Shown piece by piece: positions 41,719 through 52,780 of a stretch of 64,000 bases of DNA (positions are counted from its first letter, which is position 1; each line of letters starts with the position of its first letter). Under the pieces are notes generated by a model. That model ran no database searches and was not told where the DNA came from. It worked only from the letters and a program-made list of their open reading frames with translations. A program made the translations under genes and the position numbers. This stretch comes from Rheinheimera soli (GTDB lineage Bacteria; Pseudomonadota; Gammaproteobacteria; Enterobacterales; Alteromonadaceae): assembly GCF_021290985.1 (NCBI RefSeq), contig NZ_JAJOYU010000003.1, forward strand, positions 1 through 64,000, in the 5' to 3' direction.

Positions 41719-44700
41719 TTACTGGGGTTGTGCTGCGATACACCAAACTAACAGATGGTGTTTGGCATCCAGTGGTAATTGCAGTACTCCCTCGTTGTAA
41801 TACTGTGGGTCTGCAGCTATGTCCTTGCCATCCAGAGTGACTGAAGATACAGACTGATGTTGCTGCAACTCCAGTTGATAGACTGTACCGGCAACAGACA
41901 AGCTGATACTAAAGCCCGGCCAGGCCGCTGGAATACAAGGCGCAAACTGCAGCCATTGACCTTTGCGGCTTAAGCCTAAAATAGCTTCAATACCAGAGCG
42001 GTACATCCAGGCCGCTGCTCCGGTGTACCAACTCCAGCCACCCCGGCCGTTATGAGGCTCAACTGAATAAATATCAGCAGAAACCACATAAGGTTCGGTT
42101 TGATAACGAGTCACAGCTTCTGGCGTCAGCGCATGCTGAATGGGGTTGAGCATCTGAAACAGCTCTGTAGCTTTTTCCGCTTGATCCAGCTTAGCAAAGG
42201 CAAAAATAGCCCACATGGCGGCATGACTGTATTGGCCACCGTTTTCGCGTAAGCCTGCCGGATAACCTTTGATATAACCTGGGTTGGGTTCAATATGTTC
42301 AAAAGGTGGGCTGAACAACAGGGCCAAACCTTGTTCTATGTTGATTAAATGCTTGCCGACTGAAGCCATTGCCACTTTGGCTCTGTCGGGGCGTGCTGCT
42401 TCAGACAGGACAGCCCATGACTGGGCAATAGAATCAATTTTACATTCAGGCGATGCCTTGCTGCCAAGCCAGTTGCCCTGATCAAAAGTCGCTCTTTTAT
42501 ACCATTCGCCGTCCCATGCATGCTGCTCCAGCGCTTGTGTTAATTGTTTAGCATACTGCTGCCAGCGACTGGCTCTGTCTTGTTCTTCATCGGGCACAAA
42601 AGGCAAAAACAGTTTAATGCTGGCCAGTACCAGCCAGCCCAGCCAGATACTCTGGCCTTTACCTTCAGCCCCCACTAAATCCATACCATCATTCCAGTCG
42701 CCAGAGCCCATCAATGGCAAACCTAGCTCCCCGGTATGAGCGATACAAAGATCCAGCCCACGGGCACAATGTTCAAACAAAGACGCGCTATGATCCGACG
42801 GCATAGGCTGATAAAAAGCGTCGTGCTGATCGGCCGTCAGCGCCGGGCCTTGCAGAAAGGGCAGTTGTTCTGTCAGTACAGCCTGATCGCCAGAGCTTTG
42901 TATATAGGTGGCGCAGGCGAACACTAACCAGACTTTATCGTCAGAAATCCGGCTGCGTACACCTGCGCCTGAATGGGGTAACCACCAATGCTGTACATCG
43001 CCTTCAATAAACTGTCGCCCAGCTGCTTTTAACAAATGCTGACGGGCAAAAGCCGGATCGGCAAAACTCAGCGCCATGCTGTCTTGTAATTGATCGCGGA
43101 AACCATAAGCACCGCTGGCCTGATAAAAGGCCGCTCTGGCGTACAGCCGACAAACGATGGTTTGATACAACAACCAGCCGTTCAGCATAATGTTCATTGC
43201 TGGATCCGGTGTTTTCACTTGTACAGCGTTTAGCTTTTGTTGCCAGAAATCCCACACTTGCTGGTATACATTGTGTAAATCCAGCTGCTGATATTGCCTT
43301 ACCAGAGCAGTTGCACTCTGGCTGTCGGCTGATTGCCCCAACAAAAACACCAGTTCACAACGTTCTCCCGGTGCCAGACTGAGTTCAAGTTGCAAGGCGG
43401 TGCAGGGGTCTAAAGCTGCACCACTGCGTTTGGATAAAGGCTGTGCGCAGGTTAAGGCCAAAGGGCTGGCCAAAGAGCCATGCCTGCCAATAAATTCGGT
43501 GCGATCCGCTGTCCAGCCAGACAGCAGATCGACAGAACCCGGAGTGGTGTTGTGACGGCTTAAGGCGGCAAAAGCGATACGACCGGCAAAAGCCGTATTC
43601 CATGGATTAGACACCAGCATGACCTGACTGTCCTGATGCAAAAAGCTTTGTAAAAATGCACTGCTGGCGCTGCGGTCTCTGCCCAATACCCATTCGGTAT
43701 AAGCTGTGACTGTTAAATTTCGTGTTTGCGCTGAGTTATTGGTCAGGGTTAAACGTGATATTTTCACAGGATCAGCCACTGGCACATACTGCAATAATTG
43801 CATGTCTATACCAGAGGCCTGATGGCCAAACTTACTGTAACCAAAACCATGGCAGGCGTTGTACAAACCGCCGTCATTGATAGGCTGAGCTGTTGGGCTT
43901 AACAGTTCAGAGCTGCCCTGATCCTGCACATAAAAAGCTTCACCACAAGGGTCGGTTACAGGATCGTTTGACCATGGGGTCAGTTGGTTTTCCCTGCTAT
44001 TTTCTGACCAGCTATAACCACTGCCCAAAGTCGACACCTGAAAACCAAAAGCCGGATTGGCAATCACATTGATCCAGGGCATAGGAGGGCGTTGATGCTG
44101 CTGCATATGAGTATGATACTCGCGGCCATCCTTACTAAAGCCTCCTAAGCCATTAAAGAACTGTAGTTGTGGCTCAGCCTTTTGTTCCTGTTCCGGCAGT
44201 CTGGCTGCTTTAGCAGTATTGATCCTCAGAGGTTCAGCTGCAGCTGCGGGGATCCTGCTTAACTGAGTGGCCAGACTACCGCGGTTTGCATAAAGCACAA
44301 CACGGGCAACTGCTGCTAACAAAGCCCTGGATTCGACTGTCATTAAATCCGCGCGCAGGCAAAACACACTGCCTCCGGCTAAACGTAAGCCCAGATTGGG
44401 TTTACTCTGACTGCTGCGCACCTGAGTTTCGATAGCTGATTGTAATTCCTGTACATAAGACGCTGCTCTTTCATTGATAATAACCAAATCCACCGCCAGC
44501 TGTTTCATGCGCCAGTATTCGTGGGCCCGCAGCAGTTGCTGTGCCACAGACAAGTCTTCGATATCATCGATATGCAGCAGTACTATAGGTAAATCGCCGG
44601 AAATTGCATGTTGCCATAAACCTGACTGGGCTGCTGCACCTCGCGTAATAGCGGCGCCTGAAGCTCTGAAACGCCGATCATTGTACAAAAGCGGGCCTGT

Positions 44701-47700
44701 CAGGCGCTGAAAATCAGCAGCTTCGGCAACGCTGATGGCCAGATGGCGCAATTGCACCTGAGCTTGGGTCCAGGCCAAAGTACAGGCTCTGTCATAAGCG
44801 CTGCGTTCATTATGTTGATCCACCAGATCCAGTAATTCCTGCCGCGATGAAGCGACTAAAGTCCAGAACGCTACACGGCAGACTTGGCCAGGAGCTATAC
44901 GCACAGACTGACGCAAAGAAAAAATTGCATCCAGGACAGTGCCGCTGCTGTTGGTCAGCGCTTTGTGTTGCATGGCCGCTGCGTCTTCTAAATAATGGCC
45001 CTGACCAAAGAATAAGGCCCTATTGGTTTCGTATTGTAAGGGCGCACAAATCTCACCTTCTACCACAGCAAAATGAGCGGCAAATACAGCAGTTTCATCG
45101 GCTGAACGTAAACGGCGAGTGGCAACTAAAGCGCCAAACTCGGCGACAAATTCGGTCTGGACAAATAATTTGGCAAAAGCAGGATGGGCATTGTCTGTGC
45201 TGACAGGGGCTAACACCACCTCTGCATAGGAGGTTAATTCAATATCCCGGCTGAATTTACTGTGATTGATCAGCGAAACCCTTCTGACTTCGCCATGATG
45301 TTCGGTGGAGACTACCACTTCGACAGTACAGGTCAGATCATGGTATTGGCGGCTGAATTCGGCATGATCTTCGCTGAAGATAGCAACAGGTGCAGTGTTC
45401 TGGCTGAAGGTGGAGTGATCAGAACTGGCGAGAGCCGGTAGCTCTGGCGTCAGGGTACTGGACCAGATCTGCTCACTTTGTTTATCCCGCAACAGCACAA
45501 AAGCTCCCCAGGGATCTCTGCTGCTGTCTTCGCGCCAACGGCTGATGGCTATATTGCCCCAGCGGCTATAACCAGCGCCTGCTGCTGTTAACATCACGGC
45601 ATAACCGCTGCTGGACAGCACATGACTGCACGGAGGGCCAGAAGCCGCTGCATGCATTCTGCGTTCTGTCAGTTGCTGTGCTGCAGCAGAGTTGGCTGCA
45701 ATACTGACTTCTTCTGCTTTGGGATGGGCTATAGCGACATAACGTGGCAGTCGCTCCTGCAATAACAACTCACAAGCCTGGATCATAGGTTCACGGTGGA
45801 AGCGGCCACGCATCAGGCCCTGTTGCAAGGTATTGGCTATGGCCACTATCGTCATGCCCTGATGGTGCGCCATAAAACTTTGCACCAAAGCGAAAGAGGT
45901 GTCGTCCGGTAAACGGGAAGGGGTGTAGTCTATGGCTTCAAAAAAGCCATAATCGGCCAAAGCGCCTGACTGTTTTAACAACTCGAAATTAGCGCAGGCG
46001 GCCACAGGATCGACCATAGTGGCCAATGCAGTAGCGTAGGGCGCTATGACTTTGTTTTCCGCCAAACCACGTTTTAAACCAAGACCAGGTACACCAAAGT
46101 TGGAATACTGATAGGTAAATTCCAAATCTCTGGCATTGTAAGCCGATTCGGAAATGCCCCATGGAATACCCAACTGGCGGCCATAACTGATTTGCCGTTC
46201 AACAATAAGTCTGTTGCTTTGCTCCAGCAAACTGCCTGCTGCTGCTCTCATCACCAACGAGGGCATCAGATATTCAAACATAGAACCTGACCAGGATAAT
46301 AAGGCTGAGCCATAACCCAAAGGGGTAGCGCTGCGGCCTAAACGGAACCAGTGTTTGCTGTCTGCATCCCCTTTGGCTATGGCAAATAAACTGGCAAGGC
46401 GGGCTTCAGAGGCCAGCAGATCGTAACAACTGGTATCCATCCGGTTTTCTTCCACCGCATAACCTATGGATAATAAATTGCGCTCCGGGTCGATAAAAAA
46501 GGCGAAATTCATCGCCATAGCAAATTGGCGCGACTCTGTTGCCAGCTTCTGTAGTTGCAGTATTTGCTGTTGTTGTTCTGCGGCGGACAAATGCAGCTGT
46601 GCCAGTTGTTCCGCCAAAGCCTGTTGTAAGGCTTGTAAATAAAAGATCAGGCTGTGCTGAGCTGACACTTGGTGCTCAGTGTCGCGCTGAAAGGGGGCAC
46701 TTTGTCGTGCACTGGCAATCAGCAAGGCTTGCTGGCAGAGTTCTGTTAATTGCTCTTGCTGGTGCTGCAAGCAATCCGGTAGCTGCAGCACTATATTCAG
46801 CTGACTCAGAATAGCCTGGAGCTGCAAACCACTTTGGCTTTGCAGCATGGCTTCAGGAGCTTGTTGTAGGCTGTGTTGCGCCAAAGCTAAGTTATCGCAT
46901 AAACCTGTGCTGGCGGACGGGCTGCAGAGCTGTTGTTGCCATTCATCACAGGCATTGGCCAGAGCAATCAGGTGACCTGCCAGATTTCCGCTATCAACTG
47001 AGGAGACATAAGCAGGTTCAAGCGGGCGTAAATCACGGGTATCGTACCAGTTAAAAAGGTGACCATGGCAGGTACGCAGTTGCGTCATAGTCGCAAAAGT
47101 AGCTTCCAGTCTTTGTATCGCCTGACCTGTTGTAAGCCAACCAAAGTCCCGTGCTGCCGCCACAGATAACAAATACATACCTATGTTGGTCGGCGAAGTG
47201 CGGTGGGCTATTGCAGGTTGCGGCTGTTGCTGGAAATTGTCCGGTGGCAGCATATGATCTTCTGCTGTGACAAAGCGCTCGAAGTAGCGCCAGGTGCGTC
47301 TGGCGATCAGGCGTAGTTCAGTTTCCTGGAGGGTTGACAGCTGCAAAGCAGCTTTGAGGCGAACCGCTTTACTTAAGGCTAAAGCCACAGCAGGAGCTGC
47401 ACACCACAGCAGTAGTACAGGTAAAAACAGTGGCCAGTTGGACGGATTTAGCCATAGCAGAAAACCAAGGCCAGCACAGGCCAGCACTACAGCGGGGCCC
47501 ATCAACAGATAATATCTGGGCAAGGTTAAGCTGGAATCGCGCTGGTTTTGCGCCGCAGTGGTCCATTGCAGCAGATGTTTTTTACTCACCAACAGACGAT
47601 ACAAAGTAATGCCAATAGCATGGAGCATGCGCCAGCTATGGTCGGCCAGAAACACCAGACTCAGCAGACCTGTACTCAAGGCCTGTTTGAAATCTGTCAG

Positions 47701-50439
47701 CAGGTTATTCAAATGGTTTGGCAATTGAATACCTTTGCGGTGCGGCAACAGATTCATGCTGCAGGGCAATAAAGCGGGCAGCATCAGAGCACAACCAATC
47801 AACAGCAAAGCAGCAAGGGCAGCAGAAAATGGCAGTAGCACAGATAACAGCAGCAAAATAAAGCAGGCCGGTTGCACTAAAGAGCGGCGTATATTATCCA
47901 GCATCTTCCAGCGTCCAAGCGGCGGCAATGTGTGTGGCGTGGATGATGGGCTTTGCTGTTTTGGCGGACGACCCATTAACCAAGGCAACAGTTGCCAGTC
48001 ACCGCGAGTCCAACGGTGTTGGCGTTTGACCGCAACGTCGTAACGAGCCGGGAAATCTTCGACCACTTCAATATCAGAGACTAAAGCAGCACGAACATAG
48101 ATCCCCTCAAATAAGTCGTGACTGAGCATGGTATTGTCAGCCACACGGTCGGTCATAGCGGCGCTAAAGGCATCCACATCATAAATACCTTTGCCTGTGA
48201 AAGAGCCTTCAGCAAACAGATCCTGATACAAATCTGATACTGCAGCGGCGTAAGGGTCTAAACCTGCAGGGCCTGAATACAGCAGCTGGTAAGCCGAACC
48301 TTGTTGACCACAAATCAGAGCTGGTGTCACTCTCGGCTGCAACAAGCCATAGCCGCTGATCACCCGTTGCTGTGTTGGGCAAAACTGAGCCCGGTTTAAC
48401 GGGTGAGCCAGCTTGCCCACCATCCGCAGTGCAGCATCTCTGGGCAATTGCGTATCTGCGTCCAGGGTAATGACATAACGGACCCCGGACGGAACCTTGT
48501 TTGATAACAGTGGTAATTCGGCTGAGCTATCCATAAAGCTGGTGGTAGTTGCACCACGCAGTAATTGATTAAGCTCCACCAATTTGCCTCGTTTTCGCTC
48601 CCAGCCCATCCAGAGCTGTTCTTTTTCGTTCCATAAACGGCGGCGGTGTAACAATAAAAACGCAGAACCTGCAGGACCTGCCGGGTATCTTTGATTCAGC
48701 TGCATGATTAGCGTGCTGGCAAGTAGCAATAAAGCTTGATCTGTGGTCACTTCCTGCTCTGCTGAATCCAGGCCGTCTGTTAATAACGCAAAGCTTAAAT
48801 CACCTGCACCACAAGAGAGATAATGTACTTCCAGTCGGGAGACTAACTCCTCTACATCCGCTTCATTCGTCAGCATGCATGGCACCACCACTAAAGTACG
48901 CAATGCTGTGGGTACCCCAGAGGTTAAATCTAAAGCGGGTAGCAAAATTGGGTTTTTAGAGCGGGTAATACAACACTGGAGCAGTGCGCTTGCAAGTTCA
49001 CTGGCAGGTAATACAGCCAGAGAGACCAGCATTAACCACCACAGACTGTAATCAGCCTGCTCAGAGAGAAACACTGCTGCTATAGCTAAAAAAGCCAGAG
49101 TAAGCAGAGCCAGAGTTGTTAAATAACCGGCCAGTCCTGTCGTGGCCAAAGCTCTGCGCAGTGTTAAGCCCCTGCCAGGCTGAAAGCCGATACGATGTTC
49201 AAACTTCAGACGACCAGCGCCAATCAGGTAATAACCGGGATCAGCTTCGCGTGCTTGTTGTACCGGATCTCCTCCAGCTTCTGCAGATAAAGCTGTTTCT
49301 ACTGCGGCTCTGGCCACATCAAATTCGGACAAGTCTGCGCCACGAGCCAATTGTTCGATGGCACTGCGGTATAAATTTCTGCTGGCAAAGTCCATTGAGG
49401 CAAAGGTGCTGAGTTTCGATGGATCCTGACAAGCAGCGCTTACGCTATGCTGGCACAAATATCTGTCCACCAGACTGACTTGCTCAAATAATTCAGACCA
49501 GTCTATCGCGGAGATACGTCTCATGCTGGTCATGACATTACGCACACTGACGTTGGATGCGCCCAGCCTTTGCTGCGCGTAAAGCACCACCAGTTCAATA
49601 CTGCTGTGTTGTTGCAGTAGCCGTTGTTCCAGCCAATGCAAAGCCGGGGTGCTATGAGGGTCTTGTCCTCGTAAACGTTTAGCCAATTGAGCCGCAAAGG
49701 TATGGCTTAATGCTTTGTCTGCCAGAGTGTGGATATAAGAATGCAGCGCCTGTTGACTGGCTTCGGGTTGTAGCAACTGGTCAGCAAGCTGGTCTGCCGC
49801 AGTTCTGTCTGTTAAACCCAGACTGATTTGGTCTGTTAAACGGCGTAAGTTTTCAATTAGCACTATGCGCAAGGTAATGGCAACGGCCCATAACTCACCA
49901 ATAGTCAGAACATCCACTTGCTGATAAGCATTTAAAAAACGTTGCAAAATAACGGGGTCAAAATGACTGTCGGTATGGGCAATAAAAGCCCAGGCTATGG
50001 CAAAAACTCTGGGATAGCCGGCAAAAGGGCCTTGTTGCAGTTTGGGTAATTGCCGGTAAAAACCTAAGGGCAGATCGTCATAAATTTCACGGATCTGTTG
50101 GTCGACCAGATGGTAGTTGTCCAGTAACCATTCGGCGGCCGGAACTATAGCGTGACCTGCTGTAAGTTCTGCTGCACTGGTGCGATAGGCTGCCAGTAGC
50201 ACAGTTGCATTGCTATCCAGCCGGGTATGCAAAGGGCTTTGCCAGTCACGCCAGCCTGAAGCACTTTGTTTTTTATCGAGGATCCGCTGTTCTGTCGCCA
50301 GACTGACTGCATGTTGCTCCAGCCGTTCAACACTAAAAAGCTCAGCGCGAACCGGGTTTTTATCCTGCCAGACTAAAGTATTTTTTTCAGGCCAAAAGAG
50401 TTGGGCATAACCAGAGGCTGTATGCAGAAATGAATTCAT
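41719..50439 (-). CDS. Cyclic beta-1,2-glucan synthase (NdvB/Cgs type)
   Basis: A 2906-residue inner-membrane polymerase with the full NdvB architecture. The N-terminal helical region ends with membrane segments near residues 425-480. The GT84 glycosyltransferase (about 500-830) has LDADTQLP and RQHRWTRGDWQLLPW. A second membrane cluster lies near 860-1010. A glucoamylase-like domain contains SAYNARDLEFTYQYSNFG (about 1440). Two GH94-type parts follow, the last with GSGDWNDGMDLVG (about 2580, acid catalyst) and GGWSWYTGAAAWMYR. Such enzymes build, trim and close cyclic beta-1,2-glucans, which are periplasmic osmolytes and host-interaction factors in rhizobia and Brucella. No ndvA-like exporter gene is adjacent. 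Confidence 0.92.
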   Translation of the reverse strand: MNSFLHTASGYAQLFWPEKNTLVWQDKNPVRAELFSVERLEQHAVSLATEQRILDKKQSASGWRDWQSPLHTRLDSNATVLLAAYRTSAAELTAGHAIVPAAEWLLDNYHLVDQQIREIYDDLPLGFYRQLPKLQQGPFAGYPRVFAIAWAFIAHTDSHFDPVILQRFLNAYQQVDVLTIGELWAVAITLRIVLIENLRRLTDQISLGLTDRTAADQLADQLLQPEASQQALHSYIHTLADKALSHTFAAQLAKRLRGQDPHSTPALHWLEQRLLQQHSSIELVVLYAQQRLGASNVSVRNVMTSMRRISAIDWSELFEQVSLVDRYLCQHSVSAACQDPSKLSTFASMDFASRNLYRSAIEQLARGADLSEFDVARAAVETALSAEAGGDPVQQAREADPGYYLIGAGRLKFEHRIGFQPGRGLTLRRALATTGLAGYLTTLALLTLAFLAIAAVFLSEQADYSLWWLMLVSLAVLPASELASALLQCCITRSKNPILLPALDLTSGVPTALRTLVVVPCMLTNEADVEELVSRLEVHYLSCGAGDLSFALLTDGLDSAEQEVTTDQALLLLASTLIMQLNQRYPAGPAGSAFLLLHRRRLWNEKEQLWMGWERKRGKLVELNQLLRGATTTSFMDSSAELPLLSNKVPSGVRYVITLDADTQLPRDAALRMVGKLAHPLNRAQFCPTQQRVISGYGLLQPRVTPALICGQQGSAYQLLYSGPAGLDPYAAAVSDLYQDLFAEGSFTGKGIYDVDAFSAAMTDRVADNTMLSHDLFEGIYVRAALVSDIEVVEDFPARYDVAVKRQHRWTRGDWQLLPWLMGRPPKQQSPSSTPHTLPPLGRWKMLDNIRRSLVQPACFILLLLSVLLPFSAALAALLLIGCALMLPALLPCSMNLLPHRKGIQLPNHLNNLLTDFKQALSTGLLSLVFLADHSWRMLHAIGITLYRLLVSKKHLLQWTTAAQNQRDSSLTLPRYYLLMGPAVVLACAGLGFLLWLNPSNWPLFLPVLLLWCAAPAVALALSKAVRLKAALQLSTLQETELRLIARRTWRYFERFVTAEDHMLPPDNFQQQPQPAIAHRTSPTNIGMYLLSVAAARDFGWLTTGQAIQRLEATFATMTQLRTCHGHLFNWYDTRDLRPLEPAYVSSVDSGNLAGHLIALANACDEWQQQLCSPSASTGLCDNLALAQHSLQQAPEAMLQSQSGLQLQAILSQLNIVLQLPDCLQHQQEQLTELCQQALLIASARQSAPFQRDTEHQVSAQHSLIFYLQALQQALAEQLAQLHLSAAEQQQQILQLQKLATESRQFAMAMNFAFFIDPERNLLSIGYAVEENRMDTSCYDLLASEARLASLFAIAKGDADSKHWFRLGRSATPLGYGSALLSWSGSMFEYLMPSLVMRAAAGSLLEQSNRLIVERQISYGRQLGIPWGISESAYNARDLEFTYQYSNFGVPGLGLKRGLAENKVIAPYATALATMVDPVAACANFELLKQSGALADYGFFEAIDYTPSRLPDDTSFALVQSFMAHHQGMTIVAIANTLQQGLMRGRFHREPMIQACELLLQERLPRYVAIAHPKAEEVSIAANSAAAQQLTERRMHAAASGPPCSHVLSSSGYAVMLTAAGAGYSRWGNIAISRWREDSSRDPWGAFVLLRDKQSEQIWSSTLTPELPALASSDHSTFSQNTAPVAIFSEDHAEFSRQYHDLTCTVEVVVSTEHHGEVRRVSLINHSKFSRDIELTSYAEVVLAPVSTDNAHPAFAKLFVQTEFVAEFGALVATRRLRSADETAVFAAHFAVVEGEICAPLQYETNRALFFGQGHYLEDAAAMQHKALTNSSGTVLDAIFSLRQSVRIAPGQVCRVAFWTLVASSRQELLDLVDQHNERSAYDRACTLAWTQAQVQLRHLAISVAEAADFQRLTGPLLYNDRRFRASGAAITRGAAAQSGLWQHAISGDLPIVLLHIDDIEDLSVAQQLLRAHEYWRMKQLAVDLVIINERAASYVQELQSAIETQVRSSQSKPNLGLRLAGGSVFCLRADLMTVESRALLAAVARVVLYANRGSLATQLSRIPAAAAEPLRINTAKAARLPEQEQKAEPQLQFFNGLGGFSKDGREYHTHMQQHQRPPMPWINVIANPAFGFQVSTLGSGYSWSENSRENQLTPWSNDPVTDPCGEAFYVQDQGSSELLSPTAQPINDGGLYNACHGFGYSKFGHQASGIDMQLLQYVPVADPVKISRLTLTNNSAQTRNLTVTAYTEWVLGRDRSASSAFLQSFLHQDSQVMLVSNPWNTAFAGRIAFAALSRHNTTPGSVDLLSGWTADRTEFIGRHGSLASPLALTCAQPLSKRSGAALDPCTALQLELSLAPGERCELVFLLGQSADSQSATALVRQYQQLDLHNVYQQVWDFWQQKLNAVQVKTPDPAMNIMLNGWLLYQTIVCRLYARAAFYQASGAYGFRDQLQDSMALSFADPAFARQHLLKAAGRQFIEGDVQHWWLPHSGAGVRSRISDDKVWLVFACATYIQSSGDQAVLTEQLPFLQGPALTADQHDAFYQPMPSDHSASLFEHCARGLDLCIAHTGELGLPLMGSGDWNDGMDLVGAEGKGQSIWLGWLVLASIKLFLPFVPDEEQDRASRWQQYAKQLTQALEQHAWDGEWYKRATFDQGNWLGSKASPECKIDSIAQSWAVLSEAARPDRAKVAMASVGKHLINIEQGLALLFSPPFEHIEPNPGYIKGYPAGLRENGGQYSHAAMWAIFAFAKLDQAEKATELFQMLNPIQHALTPEAVTRYQTEPYVVSADIYSVEPHNGRGGWSWYTGAAAWMYRSGIEAILGLSRKGQWLQFAPCIPAAWPGFSISLSVAGTVYQLELQQHQSVSSVTLDGKDIAADPQYYNEGVLQLPLDAKHHLLVWCIAAQPQ

Positions 50440-50532
50440 AAAGCGAAAGCCTGCTTGAGGAGAAGGCTAACAGGCTAGAACAGCAGAGGTTTTTTCTCAG
50501 TTCGTTGTCGTACAGACTGGATGGTATAAGAA

Positions 50533-50552
50533 GCCAGAGCTTTGGCTCTGGC
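50533..50552 (-). terminator. Terminator after panC
   Basis: GCCAGAGC, loop TTTG, GCTCTGGC: a perfect 8-bp stem. On the minus strand it is followed by TTCTTAT. It is 23 bp beyond the panC stop and upstream of the glucan synthase, separating the two transcripts. Confidence 0.7.
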
Positions 50553-50574
50553 CCACAGATCGTTTTTCTGAGAG

Positions 50575-51417
50575 TCAGACTTCGATATTATCAATCAGGC
50601 GGGTATTGCCCAAAGCAGCAGCCGCCAGTATGACCACAGCAGCTGTTTTATCTGTCGCTGGTACTAAGGTTTGGCGATTGGAGATATTAATGTAATCCGC
50701 TTTAAAACCAGCGGCAGCAAGCTGCTCTTTTGCTTGTTGCTCCAAAGCGCGTAAATCGCTGAAGCCTTGATTTAACTGCTGTTTCATCCACTGTAAAGTG
50801 CGGTACAAAGCCGGTGCTGTGGCACGTTGTTCCGCTGTCAAATAACCATTGCGAGAGCTTAATGCCAAACCATCTTCAGCTCTGATTGTTGGCACCCCAA
50901 TGATTTCAATAGGCATGGACAAGTCAGCCACCATCTGGCGGATAATCGCCAGTTGTTGATAGTCTTTCTGGCCAAAACAGGCGATATCAGGCTGTACCAG
51001 ATTAAACAGTTTAGTGACTATGGTGGATACGCCACGGAAATGTCCGGCACGACTGGCACCGCAGTGATAATCGCCTAACAGCGGCACTTCAACAAAAGTC
51101 TGCACATCCAGACCTCGTGGATAGATCATCGCAGGCGTGGGGGTGAACACTGCGTCAGCGCCATGTTCAGTCAGGCCCTGGCAGTCCTGATCTAAAGTGC
51201 GGGGGTATTTGTCTAAATCTTCATTGGCACCAAACTGCATTGGATTGACAAAAATACTGACAATGACTCTGTCGGCATGTTGTTTAGCCGTATCGACCAG
51301 TTGCAAATGGCCCTGATGCAAGTTGCCCATGGTGGGCACAAAAGCAATACGTTCGCCCGCCTGACGCCATTGGCGTATTAGGGCTCGCAGCTGGGCTGTA
51401 TCCTGAATCATTAACAT
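50575..51417 (-). CDS. panC: Pantothenate synthetase PanC
   Basis: 280 residues. The ATP-binding [16 protein letters not shown] contains the HxGH motif, IFVNPMQFG and [16 protein letters not shown] follow, and LSSRNGYL corresponds to the KMSKS-like loop. The enzyme joins pantoate and beta-alanine using ATP. It follows panB by 13 bp. Its beta-alanine cannot come from a panD in this cluster, since panC is the last gene before a terminator; PanP at 38148-39794 is the likely source. Confidence 0.97.
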   Translation of the reverse strand: MLMIQDTAQLRALIRQWRQAGERIAFVPTMGNLHQGHLQLVDTAKQHADRVIVSIFVNPMQFGANEDLDKYPRTLDQDCQGLTEHGADAVFTPTPAMIYPRGLDVQTFVEVPLLGDYHCGASRAGHFRGVSTIVTKLFNLVQPDIACFGQKDYQQLAIIRQMVADLSMPIEIIGVPTIRAEDGLALSSRNGYLTAEQRATAPALYRTLQWMKQQLNQGFSDLRALEQQAKEQLAAAGFKADYINISNRQTLVPATDKTAAVVILAAAALGNTRLIDNIEV

Positions 51418-51430
51418 AGGAAGCTGACCT

Positions 51431-52222
51431 TTAGAAACTATGTTCCGGACCAGGAAACTGGCCTTGTTTCACGTCCTGAATGTATTTACCGATGGCTTGT
51501 TTAATTTCACCGGTTTCCTGCAGGAAGTTCTTGGAGAATTTTGGAATATAGCCAGAGCTGATGCCTAATAAGTCGTGCATCACTAAAATCTGGCCGTCGG
51601 TTTCTTTACCTGCACCTATGCCAATTACCGGAATAACCAGAGCTTTGGAAATACGTTCAGCTAAAGCGGATGGAATGCATTCAACCACCAAAAGCTGAGC
51701 GCCAGCTTCCTGTAAGGCTATTGCCTGTTGCACCATTAAATCAGCTGCCTGCTCATCGCGGCCCTGCACTTTAAAGCCACCAAAGACATGCACAGACTGT
51801 GGAGTTAAACCTAAATGACCACAAACCGGGATACCACGCTCTGTCAGAGCCTTGATGGTGGGCAGTAAGAAATCACCGCCTTCGAGCTTGACCATATTAG
51901 CGCCAGACTGCATCAGTGGCGTGGCGTTTTGCATCGCCTGTTCCACTGTGGCGTAACTCATAAAAGGCATATCGGCAATGACAAAAGCCAAAGGCGCACC
52001 TGCGCGGACGCAGCGGGTGTGGTACGCAATTTCGGCAGTGGTGACTGGCAGCGTATCGCTATGGCCCTGTAACACCATACCCAAAGAGTCACCGATCAGA
52101 ATAACTTCCACACCGGCATCGGCAAACAATTTAGCGAAACTGGCATCATAGGCCGTCAAGGCGGTAATTTTTTCGCCTTTTTGTTTCAACTTCAGCAATT
52201 GAGCAGTGGTAATTTTTGCCAT
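51431..52222 (-). CDS. panB: 3-methyl-2-oxobutanoate hydroxymethyltransferase PanB
   Basis: 263 residues from the ATG at 52222 ([13 protein letters not shown] upstream); the longer frame has no homology. Family motifs: [56 protein letters not shown] and [21 protein letters not shown]. It makes ketopantoate from ketoisovalerate and methylene-THF, the first step of pantothenate synthesis. It lies 72 bp after folK and 13 bp before panC. Confidence 0.97.
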   Translation of the reverse strand: MAKITTAQLLKLKQKGEKITALTAYDASFAKLFADAGVEVILIGDSLGMVLQGHSDTLPVTTAEIAYHTRCVRAGAPLAFVIADMPFMSYATVEQAMQNATPLMQSGANMVKLEGGDFLLPTIKALTERGIPVCGHLGLTPQSVHVFGGFKVQGRDEQAADLMVQQAIALQEAGAQLLVVECIPSALAERISKALVIPVIGIGAGKETDGQILVMHDLLGISSGYIPKFSKNFLQETGEIKQAIGKYIQDVKQGQFPGPEHSF

Positions 52223-52294
52223 TTTTCTCTCATCCGACCACAAGGGAATAATTCGGGGCGCACCTTGGCATAAAACCAAAAGTTGCGCAAGTTA

Positions 52295-52780
52295 TCAGAG
52301 ACGACTCAGGCCATTGCGCGGCACTGTGGCCAGTAATTCGGTAAGCAAAGTGCCATCAGGTAACACCAAACTTAAGTTTAGTTCTGCCAGCGGATAAAGC
52401 ACAAACTCACGGACCTTCATGCCGTAATGTGGCACTGTTAAACGTTCGGTTTGAATCAGTTCATCACCAAACAACAGAATATCCAAATCCAGAGTACGAG
52501 GCCCCCAGCGTTCATCTTTGCGCTGCCTGCCTTGTTCCAGTTCAATTTGTTGTAGCTGAGTCAGCATGTCTTCGGCAGATAAGCGGGTGCTCAGCAAAGC
52601 TACTGCATTGACGTAATCCGGCTGGTCTTGAGGCCCCATAGGTTTGGAGCCATAAAAACCAGAGACCTGCACCAGTTCAGTCTCTTTCATGTTCTGCAAG
52701 GCTAAGACTGCGCGTTCTAATTGTTGCACAGGCTGGTTTAAATTAGCTCCCAGCCCAATGTAAACAAGCGTATCAGCCAT
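52295..52780 (-). CDS. folK: 2-amino-4-hydroxy-6-hydroxymethyldihydropteridine pyrophosphokinase FolK
   Basis: 161 residues from the ATG at 52780 (E. coli has 159). VYIGLGANL opens the fold, GFYGSKPMGPQDQPDYVNAV gives the substrate loop, and GPRTLDLDILLFG carries the Asp pair that binds magnesium. The enzyme pyrophosphorylates hydroxymethyl-dihydropterin in folate synthesis. Its start lies inside the last 8 bp of pcnB, so translation is coupled. Confidence 0.95.
   Translation of the reverse strand: MADTLVYIGLGANLNQPVQQLERAVLALQNMKETELVQVSGFYGSKPMGPQDQPDYVNAVALLSTRLSAEDMLTQLQQIELEQGRQRKDERWGPRTLDLDILLFGDELIQTERLTVPHYGMKVREFVLYPLAELNLSLVLPDGTLLTELLATVPRNGLSRL

Noticed and set aside
44847-45203. 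118-codon plus-strand open frame inside the glucan synthase gene
   Set aside because: Antisense to a clearly coding domain; many such frames occur over this long gene.
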